64,000 bases of DNA from assembly GCA_963797635.1 (NCBI GenBank), contig CAWCPZ010000006.1:27737-91736 (forward strand), read 5' to 3'. The position numbers and the translations under genes are program-made. The notes under the pieces were generated by a model. That model saw only the letters and a program-made list of their open reading frames with translations. It searched no databases and was not told the origin of the DNA. This document shows positions 9,204-21,555 of this stretch, piece after piece. The stretch comes from JAOUEA01 sp963797635. Lineage in GTDB: Bacteria; Actinomycetota; UBA4738; HRBIN12. Within the stretch, counting starts at the first letter, position 1; every line of letters starts with the position of its first letter.

Positions 9204-10841
9204 TCAGCTGACGGTGCCGCGGTCGAACACGACGCGCCCCGCGGCCAGCGTCATCTCCACCTGGGTCTCGCCGATCGCGCCGCGCTGCCGGTCGAACGGG
9301 TTCCGGTCGAGCACCGCGAGGTCGGCGCGCAGCCCGGGCGCGATCACGCCCGCGTCGTCGTCGTGGTTCACGTAGGCGGAACCGCGCGCGAACGCGCTCA
9401 TCGCGGTCGCGAGGTCGATGCGCTGGGACGCGTCGAGCGGCTCGGAATCGGGTTCGCCGGGCACCTGCCGGGTGACCGCCACCTCCAGCTCGAGCCACGG
9501 GTTCGGCGTGGACACCGGCCAGTCGCTGCCGAAGCACGTCACGGCGCCGCTGCGCACGAGGTCGCCGATCGGGTACAGCCGCGCGGCGCGCTCCCCCACG
9601 CGCGGGATCGCGAGCTGCTCGATCGCGGGGTCGGGCTGGCTCCAGTACGGCTGGAGGTTCGCCACCACGCCGAGACGCCGCAGCCGGGGCACGTCGTCGG
9701 GGTGCGGGAGCTGGATGTGCGCGAGGTGGTGTCGCGCGTCGTTCGGGCCGTTGGCGGTGCGGGCGGCTTCGACGGCATCGAGGCCGCTGCGGATCGCGCG
9801 GTCGCCCAGCGCATGTTGATGGACCTGGAACCCGCGCGCGTCCAACGCCACGAGCGCTTGGTGCAGCGTCTCGTCGTCGACGAACTGGATCCCCGTGCCG
9901 TGCCGTTCGCCGAACGCGCCCTCGAAGGGCTCCAGCATCGAGGCCGTGCAGCTCTCGGGGCACCCGTCGAGCATGATCTTGATCGTGTTGGCGTCGAGGG
10001 TGCCGCCGGTGGCCCACTCGCGCCGCTCGACGAACCCGTCCACCTGCTCCATGCCCAGGTGGCGATCCCACCACTGGGACGCCACGACGCGCATCGTGAG
10101 CGACCCCTCGTCGGCCAGGTCGCGGTACGCGCGGAGCAGCGCGGGTTCGACCCACGCGTCCTGCCAACCGGTGACGCCCAGCGCGTGCAACTCCTGCTGC
10201 GCCCGCAGCACGTAGGCCTTCCACTGGTCCCCGCTCGGCTGGGCGATCACCTCGCGGAGCACGGTGTAGGCGGCGCCTTCCTGCAGGCAGCCGGTGAGCG
10301 AACCGTCGGGGTCGCGCACCAGGTAGCCGTCCCACGGGTCGGGCGAATCGGCGCTGAGCCCCGCGGCCTCCAGCGCCCGGGAGTTCACCCAGGCGGCGTG
10401 CACGTCGGAGTTCATCAGGAACACCGGACGATCGGGCACGATCGCGTCCAGGTCCTCCTTGCGGGGACCACCGGTCGCGGCGAGGACCGGGCTGTACCAC
10501 CCGCCGCCCACGATCCAGTCGAGCCCGGGGTTCGCATCGGCGACGGCCTTGATGCGTCCCAGGTAGTCCTCGCGGGCGTGCAGGTCGTCGAGGTTCACGT
10601 TCAGCAGGTTGCGGGCGCCGTAGGCGGGATGGATGTGGGAATCCTGGAACCCGGGGACGACGGCCTTGCCCGCGAGCGAGAGCACCTGCGTACCCGGGCC
10701 CTTGAGATCGCGCACGTCGTCGTCGGTGCCCACCGCCACGATCCGGTCGCCGCGGATCGCGACCGCCTTCGCCCAGCGGCGTGCCGCGTCGCCGCACCAG
10801 ACGTCGGTGTCGACCAGGATCAGATCGGCGGGCTCGGGCAT
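9204..10841 (-). CDS. YtcJ-like amidohydrolase (metal-dependent, amidohydrolase family 3)
   Basis: A 545-residue cytoplasmic enzyme. The N-terminal beta sandwich (LILVDTDVWCG) leads to the metal site DSHIHP near residues 70-75. Further conserved parts include HQHALGDRAI, FGSDWPV, and the C-terminal tail GLRADLAVLDRNPF typical of amidohydrolases. The length matches YtcJ/NfdA-type enzymes, which hydrolyse N-substituted formamides or similar amides. It is convergent with ureC, 10 bp between stops, so it is not part of that operon, though both may act on amide-type nitrogen compounds. Start ATG 10841. The substrate cannot be inferred. Confidence 0.88.
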   Translation of the reverse strand: MPEPADLILVDTDVWCGDAARRWAKAVAIRGDRIVAVGTDDDVRDLKGPGTQVLSLAGKAVVPGFQDSHIHPAYGARNLLNVNLDDLHAREDYLGRIKAVADANPGLDWIVGGGWYSPVLAATGGPRKEDLDAIVPDRPVFLMNSDVHAAWVNSRALEAAGLSADSPDPWDGYLVRDPDGSLTGCLQEGAAYTVLREVIAQPSGDQWKAYVLRAQQELHALGVTGWQDAWVEPALLRAYRDLADEGSLTMRVVASQWWDRHLGMEQVDGFVERREWATGGTLDANTIKIMLDGCPESCTASMLEPFEGAFGERHGTGIQFVDDETLHQALVALDARGFQVHQHALGDRAIRSGLDAVEAARTANGPNDARHHLAHIQLPHPDDVPRLRRLGVVANLQPYWSQPDPAIEQLAIPRVGERAARLYPIGDLVRSGAVTCFGSDWPVSTPNPWLELEVAVTRQVPGEPDSEPLDASQRIDLATAMSAFARGSAYVNHDDDAGVIAPGLRADLAVLDRNPFDRQRGAIGETQVEMTLAAGRVVFDRGTVS

Positions 10842-10937
10842 CTCGGGCGGGACGCTACCCGCCCGGCGGACCGAGGGTCAACGACGTGCTGCGGTTTCCG
10901 CCAGGATGGATGTTCCGAACCTCAGGAGGAACCGATC

Positions 10938-11342
10938 ATGGACGAGCAGATCGCGGTGGAACGAAGCCTGGTGGGAGCCGTGGCCGGCGAGCAGGTCCTG
11001 GTGCGCCAAGCCCTGGTCGGGGCGATCGCTGCCAAGCAGGACGTCTCGATCATGAACGGCGGGGCCGGCGCGATCGCCGCCAGACAGGACGTCTCGATCA
11101 TGAACGGAGGCTCGGGACCGATCGCGGCCGCCGGCAGCGTCAGCATCGTGAACGGCGGCGCCAAGACGATCGCGACGCTGGGCGGCGCCACCCTCGGTGA
11201 ACGGAGCTTCGTCGCGTTCGTGCTGGCGCCCAAGGTCACGATCGAACGGGGCGCCACGGTGCTGATGAGCACCCCGCAGGCGCTGGCCGCGGGTGCGGCG
11301 GTCGGCGTGGCGATCGCGCTCCTGCGCAGGCGGCGCGGCTAG
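10938..11342 (+). CDS. Small tandem-repeat beta-type membrane-anchored protein
   Basis: A 134-residue protein from ATG 10938 behind a good SD (aggagga). Its core is built of short near-identical units: GAIAAKQDVSIMNGG, GAIAARQDVSIMNGG and PIAAAGSVSIVNGG, followed by weaker repeats with GGATLGERSFVAFV and PKVTIERGATVLM. The units are about 16 residues long with a hydrophobic-polar alternation suited to a narrow right-handed beta-helix, as in bactofilins. The C-terminus AAGAAVGVAIALLRRRRG is a membrane helix with a positive cytoplasmic end. No signal peptide is seen, so an inside-out tail anchor is likely. It is convergent with, and overlaps the stop codon of, another beta-repeat membrane protein. 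Family not recognised. Confidence 0.75.
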   Translation: MDEQIAVERSLVGAVAGEQVLVRQALVGAIAAKQDVSIMNGGAGAIAARQDVSIMNGGSGPIAAAGSVSIVNGGAKTIATLGGATLGERSFVAFVLAPKVTIERGATVLMSTPQALAAGAAVGVAIALLRRRRG

Positions 11343-12349
11343 TCCGTCGTGGACTCGGCGGGTTCGCTCTCGGGCGGCGGTGCCGGTGGCGGCGGCGCGG
11401 GTTCGGTCTCGGGGATCTCGACGTAGCCGGAGCGGTGGCGTCCGCCCGTGCCCCGGGCCCGCCACACCGCCACCGTCATGGCGCCGAGCCCGTAGATCGA
11501 CGCGACGGTCCACGCGGCCGCGTTGAGGTAGGGCACCAGGCTCACCGCGAGCGCGATCCCCCACCCGGCCAGGAAGGCGAGCCACCGCGATCGCGGTTCG
11601 CGGACCAGCGCGCGGCCCACCGACCAGATGGACCACGTCGCCCCCACCAGGAACACGAACGCCAAGGCGAGCAGCAGCGACAGCCCGAGCGGCAGCCCCA
11701 GGATCGTGGCCGCCGCGAGCACGGCCAGGAGCGGCAGGCCGATCGCCAGCACGATCCCCCACCCGACGGAGGCCAACGGCGCCGAACGCGCGGCGCTCGC
11801 CACCCGGTCGGCCCCACGCGGCGCCAGCAGCAACAACAGGAGGCCGACCAGCAGCGTGGAGAAGGCGATCGCGGCGCCGCCGAGCAAGGCGCCCAGCACC
11901 GACAGGGACCCGCGGGGCGTGAACGCGACGTCCTGACGCACGTCCCCGCCGATCGTCGCGCCCTGTTCGACCTTCACGGTCTCCGCACCCAGGACGTCGC
12001 CCCGCACCGACGCCGTGGCCGCCAGCCGGATCGGGCCGTTCAACGCGATCACCGAGCCGCTCACCTGCCCGGCGATCGTGACCGGGCCGTCCAGCACCAC
12101 GACGTCACCGAGCGAGACCCCCAGCACCACCGCCCGTCCATGGAAGACCACGACCTCGCCGACGGTCAGTCCACGCGGCACCAGCACCGAGCCCGACAGC
12201 ATCACCTGGTCCTGGGCTCCCGTCACCGTCGGCCCCGGCGCGGTCGTGGGCGACGGCGTGGCGGTCTGCGCGCGAGCAGCGCCCGGAGCGGCGAGCGCCA
12301 CCATCACGACCACACCCAAGAACACGGCTCGACGAACGGGGTTCGACAT
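11339..12349 (-). CDS. Membrane protein with bactofilin-like beta-repeat domain
   Basis: A 336-residue protein. The signal peptide ends near AARAQTATP. A region at about 45-155 consists of repeated short strands (GEVVVFHGRAVVLG, GDVVVLDGPVTIAG, GSVIALNGPIRLA, and GDVLGAETVKVEQGATIGGDV), the pattern of polymer-forming bactofilin-like domains but placed outside the membrane. At least four hydrophobic helices follow (about 170-290), and a proline-rich acidic tail (ETEPAPPPPAPPPE) closes the protein. The start is ATG 12349; an ATG three codons upstream (12358) is equally possible. Its stop overlaps the stop of the opposite small beta-repeat gene. The shared architecture suggests, but does not prove, a functional pair. 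No enzymatic motif is present. Confidence 0.82.
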   Translation of the reverse strand: MSNPVRRAVFLGVVVMVALAAPGAARAQTATPSPTTAPGPTVTGAQDQVMLSGSVLVPRGLTVGEVVVFHGRAVVLGVSLGDVVVLDGPVTIAGQVSGSVIALNGPIRLAATASVRGDVLGAETVKVEQGATIGGDVRQDVAFTPRGSLSVLGALLGGAAIAFSTLLVGLLLLLLAPRGADRVASAARSAPLASVGWGIVLAIGLPLLAVLAAATILGLPLGLSLLLALAFVFLVGATWSIWSVGRALVREPRSRWLAFLAGWGIALAVSLVPYLNAAAWTVASIYGLGAMTVAVWRARGTGGRHRSGYVEIPETEPAPPPPAPPPESEPAESTTD

Positions 12350-12422
12350 CGGATGCATCCTACCGGGGGCCCGAACCCGGCCGGGAGCCCCGCGAGTCGG
12401 TGGTTGCCGGTACGGTGTGCGG

Positions 12423-16824
<4,402 letters not shown>

Positions 16825-16831
16825 GGACGCG

Positions 16832-17604
16832 ATGCCCGAGGGCGACACGATCCATCGCACCGCGGTCACCCTGCGTCGCGTGCTGGCGGGACGAACCGTC
16901 ACCGCGTTCGAGACCCCACGGCTGCAGACCGCGGCGCCGGAACCCGGCGAGCGGATCGAGAGCGTCGAGGCCCGTGGCAAGCACCTGCTGATCGCCTTCT
17001 CGGGCGGGCGCACGCTCCATACGCACATGCGGATGACGGGTTCCTGGCACACGTACCGGGCCGGCGAGCGCTGGCGCAAGCCTCGCGGTTCGATGGTGGT
17101 CCGCATCGCGACGGACGAAGGGGAGGCCGTGTGCTTCTCGGCGCCCGTCGTGCAGGTGCTCGATGCCGCCGGGCTCGCTCGCCAACCGCAGCTGCGTGCG
17201 CTCGGTCCCGACCTGTGCTCGGCCGAGGTCGATCTCGAGGAGATCCTCACGCGTCTGTCGACGCTCGACCCCGCCACGCCGATCGGCGTCGCCCTGCTCG
17301 ACCAGCGGGTCGCGGCCGGCATCGGCAACGTCTACAAGAGCGAGACCCTGTGGGCCTGCGGGTCGATCCCTTCATGCCGCTCGATGCGATCGCACCGGAC
17401 ATCCGCCGCGAGCTCTACGCCACCGCGAGCCGCCAGCTCCGGGCCAACCTCGACACGCCGTTCGAACGCCGCACCGTCGCCGGGGGCCTCGCCGTCTACG
17501 ACCGGGCCGGACGTCCCTGCCGGCGCTGCGGCACCGCGATCGAGTGCCGCCGTCAGGGCGACCAGGGACGCAACACCTGGTGGTGCCCCGCCTGCCAGAC
17601 TTGA
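16832..17604 (+). CDS. nei: Fpg/Nei-family DNA glycosylase/AP lyase (one frame break)
   Basis: The protein begins MPEGDTIHR, with Pro2 as the nucleophile and Glu3, the Nei-like variant of the MPELPE start in Fpg. The H2TH region reads LLDQRVAAGIGNVYKSETLWAC, after which the frame changes near 17,360 to VDPFMPLDAIAPD. The C-terminal zinc finger is complete (CRRCGTAIECR, then WWCPAC). It removes oxidised pyrimidines or purines and nicks the abasic site. MPEGDTIHR and the length of about 256 residues fit the actinobacterial Nei2 group. Lhr ends 7 bp upstream, which supports joint expression of two repair proteins. Lesion preference cannot be read from the sequence. Confidence 0.9.
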
Positions 17605-17609
17605 CCCCC

Positions 17610-19186
17610 ATGGAACCCGCAGCCACCGGTCGGACGTGGGCCGCCGCCACCCCGCACCGGCTGGCGACCGACGCGGCCGCCATCGCCTTCGAACGGGGCG
17701 GCAACGCGATCGACGCGGCGCTGGCCGCCGCCACCACCCTCGCCGTCGTCTATCCGCACATGTGCGGCGTGGGCGGCGACCTGTTCGCCTTGGTGCAGCA
17801 CCGGGCGGGCGACGTCGTGGCGGTCAACGCGAGCGGTCGGGCACCGGCAGGCGCCGACCCCGCAGCGGCCACCCTTGCGGGTGGCGGCGTCATGCCGGAG
17901 CACGGACCCCACACCGTGACCGTCCCGGGCGCCGTGAGCGGCTGGAAGGCGTTGCACGACCAGGGCGCGAACCTGCAAGTGGAGCGACGCCTTCACCCAC
18001 GCGGTGGCCTACGCCCACGGCGGGGTGAGCGTGGCGTCGTCGCTGGCGGAAGAGCTCGCCGAGGAGCAGGAGCATCTCGCGGCCGACCCCGGCCTGTCGT
18101 CGATCTTCTTCGTCGACGGAGCACCGATGCGCGAGTTCGACCTGGTGCGGCAACCGGCGCTGGGCGCCACGCTGCAGATGATCGCCGACGACGGGCCGGC
18201 CGCGCTCTACGGCGGCGACGTGGGACGCCGGTACGCGGCGGGACTCGCTGAGCTCGGCGTGCCGATCGATGTCGCCGACCTCGCCGGGCACACCGCCGAG
18301 CTCGGTTCGCCCCTGCGGGCGCGCTACCGCGACATCGACGTGCTGGTGCATCCGCCGAACTCCCAGGGGTTCGTGCTGCTCGAGGCGTTGCTGGCGACCG
18401 AACGACTGGGCATCGACCCCGATCCGTCCGGCGCCGACGCCGGTGTCCTGGCCGACGTGCTGCGCGCCGCGGCGCGGGACCGCGACCACCACCTCGCCGA
18501 CCCCGACCGGATGCGCGTCCACGCGTCGACCTTGTTGGACGAGGGTCACATCGCCGGATTGTGCGACGAGGTCCGGGACGGGCTCCCACCGGTACCCGCC
18601 GCGCTCAAGCGCTCGGGCGACACGATCGCGCTCGTGACCGCCGACATCGAGGGCCGCGCCGTGTCACTGATCCAGAGCTTGTACGACGGGTTCGGCGCCG
18701 GGCTGCTGGAGCCCGCCACCGGCATCGTCGCGCAGAACCGTGGCGCCTGCTTCACCCTCGACCCGGCGAGCCCCAACCTGCTCACCGCCGGGGCGCGGCC
18801 GGCCCACACCCTGATGCCCGTGATCATCCAGCGCGGCGGCCGGTTCGAGGCGGTGGCCGGCACGATGGGTGGATCCGCCCAGCCCCAGATCAACGCGATG
18901 ACCCTGATCCGCGCCTTCGACCTGGGACGGTCGCCGGCCGAGGCGGTCGCCGAGCCGCGCTGGCTGGTGGGCGGTATGTCGCCCGAGGGCGAGGTCCCCA
19001 CGGCGATCGCGGAAGCCGACGTTCCCAGCGAAGCGGTGGCCGGCACTCCAGGGACGCGGATATCAGGTCGATACCGTGAGCGAACGGAGCGGATCCGTGG
19101 GCCACGCCCACCTGATCAGACGGGTGAGCGACGGGTTCGAAGCCGGAAGCGACCCCCGTGCCGACGGCGGTGCACGGGCCTCGTGA
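17610..19186 (+). CDS. Gamma-glutamyltransferase-like Ntn hydrolase, YwrD type (two frame breaks)
   Basis: ATG 17610 begins after the nei stop. The N-terminus (ATPHRLATDAAAIAFERGGNAIDAALAAA, HMCGVGGDLF) is typical of the family. A frame change near 17,980 leads to WSDAFTHAVAYAHGG. The autoprocessing site reads KRSGDTIALV, with Thr as the expected nucleophile in a GDT context as in YwrD-like members rather than the TTH of classical GGT. Later parts (FGAGLLEPATGIVAQNRG, PAHTLMPVI, GTMGGSAQPQ) match. Near 19,045 the frame changes again, giving RGYQVDTVSERSGSVGHAH and a stop at 19,184-19,186. No signal peptide is seen, so it is cytoplasmic. Natural substrate unknown. Confidence 0.87.
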
Positions 19187-19215
19187 CCGCCTGATTCGGG
19201 AGGGACGAAGCGGAC

Positions 19216-21555
19216 ATGGATCACCCAGGTGGGCCCCGGCCGATCGATCCGTCCGCCATCCTGCATGACCTGGATGTGGTGGTGTGGCAGGCCGACGCGC
19301 GCACCACCGAGTTCACGTTCGTGAGCGACGGCGCCGCCCGCCTGCTCGGCTGGACCCCTGAGGAGGAGCACGCCGGCGCCTTCTCCTCCTGGCTCCACCC
19401 GGACGACCGCGAAACGGTGCTCGCGGCGCTCCTGGCCGCGACCGCAGGCGCCACGCTCGACCTCACGCACCGTCTCGTCGCCCGGGACGGGAGCGTTCGC
19501 TGGGTGCACACCACCGGCCGGCTCCTGCACGACCCCGAGCCCCGGCTCGCCGGGGTGATGGTGGACGTCACCGCCGGACACGAGGGAGGTCCCGACCAGC
19601 TCGAGGCCGAGTTGCGGTTCCGCCGGGTGGTCGAGCGTCTGCCCGCCATCGTCTACCTGGAGACCGCCGACCCCAACGGCGACCTGCCGGGCTCGATGCT
19701 CTACGTCAGCCCGCAGGTCCGCGAGATCTTGGGCTTCGCCCCCGAGGAATGGGTCAACGACCCCACGGCATGGGTCCAGCATTTCCATCCGGACGACCGT
19801 GCGCGGGTCCGCCAGATCTACGACGCCGTGTCCGACGGCCAGGGCACGTTCACGGCGCAGTACCGGATGTTCACGAAGGAGGGCGCGATCCGCTGGTTCC
19901 ACGACGACGCGCTGCTGATCCGCGACGAGCAGGGCAACCCGATGTTCTGGCAAGGGATCATGTACGACATCACCGACCAACGGGCCGGCGATGCGCTCGT
20001 CCGCGAGACCGAAGACCGCTACCGCACGTTGGTGGAGCAACTCCCCGCGATCGTCTACTCCGAGGACGTCACCGGGGACGGCCTGCAGGTGGTGTACATC
20101 AACTCCCGCGTCAAGGAGCTCCTGGGCATCGAGCCCGAGGAGTGGGTCGCCGACCCCTCGGTGTGGGCTGCCTCGATCCACCCGGACGACGCGCAGATGG
20201 TGGACGACGTGAACCGCGAGTCCGAACGCCTGAGCGAACCGTTCTCCGTGGAGTACCGCATGATCGCCCGCGACGGCCGCATCGTCTGGTTCAAGGATGA
20301 GGCCCGGCTGGTGCACCACGCCGACGGCACGCCCGCGTATTGGCAAGGGGTGATGATCGACATCACCGACCGGCGCGAAGCCGAGGCACAGGTCGCCGAG
20401 GCCGAGGCCCGGTATCGCGCGCTGGTCGAGCAGATGCCCAGCGTCACCTACGTGGCCGCGCTCGGCCGGGGCGGCGGGGTGCTCTACATCAGCCCGCAGA
20501 TCGGATCGATGCTGGGGTACCCACCGCAGGCCTGGTACACCGACCCGGGGCTGTGGAGCCAGTTGGTGCATCCCGACGACGCCGACCGTGGCCATCCGGA
20601 GCCCTCGGTGGGTGAACACAACGTGCGCTACCGCATGATCGCGCGCGACGGCCGCACGGTCTGGGTCCATGACCAGGCGCGGGTGATCGTGGACGAGGAC
20701 GGCGAGCCCAAGTACTGGCAGGGCGTGCTCCTGGATGTCACCCAGCAGCACCGGGCCCAGGACCTCGAACGCGACCTCGCCACCGAGCGCATGGTGAGCG
20801 AACGCCTGCGGGAAGCCGACGCCGTGAAGAACACGTTCCTGCAGGCGGTGTCCCACGACCTGCGGTCGCCCTTGGCGGCGATCCTCGGCCTGGCCCGGAC
20901 CCTGGAACGAGACGACCTGGACCTGCCGCCCGCCGAAGCGCAGGACCTGGCCGGCCGCATCGCGGCCAACGCCCGGCGCCTCGATCGCATCGTCACCGAC
21001 CTGTTGGACCTGGACCGTCTCAGCGCCGGGGTGGTCGAGCCGATGTTCGCGCCGCTCGACATCGGGGCGCTCGTGCGCGAACTCGTCGCCGGCGCCGATC
21101 CGGTCGCGGGCCGCCGCCTCCACGTGGACACCGCCCCGCTCGAGATCTGGGCCGACGCCGCCATGGTCGAACGCATCGTCGAGAACCTGCTCCGCAACGC
21201 GGTCAAGCACACGCCGGGCGACGCGCGCATCTGGGTGCGCGTCGAACGCGCCGACGACGCGGCGCTCCTGATCGTCGAGGACGACGGGCCGGGCGTGCCC
21301 GCCGACACCCGGGAAGCGATCTTCGAGCCCTTCTCGCAAGGCGCGTCACCGGCCCGGTCGGCGGGCCTGGGGGTGGGCCTGGCCGTCGTGGCCCGGTTCG
21401 CCGCGCTCCACGACGGACGAGCGTGGGTGGCCGAACGTGAGGGCGGCGGGGCCTCGTTCCGCGTGTCGTTGGCGATCCGGCCGAGCGGCCCGGCGCCGGC
21501 GGGCGGGGATCAGGACACCGGCGCCGGCTCGGCCTCCGAGGCGAGCCAGGCGTAG
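19216..21555 (+). CDS. Soluble histidine kinase with four PAS domains
   Basis: A 779-residue protein without membrane segments. Four PAS units follow one another at about 15-120, 135-255, 268-385 and 398-510, each ending in the PAC pattern (for example YWQGVMIDITDR). A coiled linker leads to the HisKA domain with phospho-acceptor His547 in AVSHDLRSPLAAI. The ATPase domain has the N box NLLRNAVKHTPG, DDGPGVP and LGVGLAVV. It should autophosphorylate in response to a cytoplasmic cue such as redox or a small ligand, but no PAS cofactor-binding residue is obvious. There is no adjacent response regulator, so it is an orphan kinase. Its last 46 bp overlap the 3' end of the opposite ATPase gene. Start ATG 19216. 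Confidence 0.92.
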   Translation: MDHPGGPRPIDPSAILHDLDVVVWQADARTTEFTFVSDGAARLLGWTPEEEHAGAFSSWLHPDDRETVLAALLAATAGATLDLTHRLVARDGSVRWVHTTGRLLHDPEPRLAGVMVDVTAGHEGGPDQLEAELRFRRVVERLPAIVYLETADPNGDLPGSMLYVSPQVREILGFAPEEWVNDPTAWVQHFHPDDRARVRQIYDAVSDGQGTFTAQYRMFTKEGAIRWFHDDALLIRDEQGNPMFWQGIMYDITDQRAGDALVRETEDRYRTLVEQLPAIVYSEDVTGDGLQVVYINSRVKELLGIEPEEWVADPSVWAASIHPDDAQMVDDVNRESERLSEPFSVEYRMIARDGRIVWFKDEARLVHHADGTPAYWQGVMIDITDRREAEAQVAEAEARYRALVEQMPSVTYVAALGRGGGVLYISPQIGSMLGYPPQAWYTDPGLWSQLVHPDDADRGHPEPSVGEHNVRYRMIARDGRTVWVHDQARVIVDEDGEPKYWQGVLLDVTQQHRAQDLERDLATERMVSERLREADAVKNTFLQAVSHDLRSPLAAILGLARTLERDDLDLPPAEAQDLAGRIAANARRLDRIVTDLLDLDRLSAGVVEPMFAPLDIGALVRELVAGADPVAGRRLHVDTAPLEIWADAAMVERIVENLLRNAVKHTPGDARIWVRVERADDAALLIVEDDGPGVPADTREAIFEPFSQGASPARSAGLGVGLAVVARFAALHDGRAWVAEREGGGASFRVSLAIRPSGPAPAGGDQDTGAGSASEASQA

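Noticed and set aside
9185..9207. Bidirectional terminator between ureC and the amidohydrolase
   Set aside because: Only a 6-bp stem (CTGAGC/GCTCAG) overlapping the ureC stop; too weak to list.
9363..11342. Long plus-strand frame across the amidohydrolase gene
   Set aside because: The first part is the complement of a clear amidohydrolase; only the part from ATG 10938 has an SD and repeat structure.
17610..19186. Loss of the GGT nucleophile (TTH motif missing)
   Set aside because: The GDT context matches YwrD-like members that keep a single Thr there, so it is not evidence of inactivation.
19063..21339. 758-codon minus-strand frame opposite the histidine kinase
   Set aside because: Mirror of the PAS/kinase coding sequence with repetitive Val/His/Asp-rich composition, not a gene.
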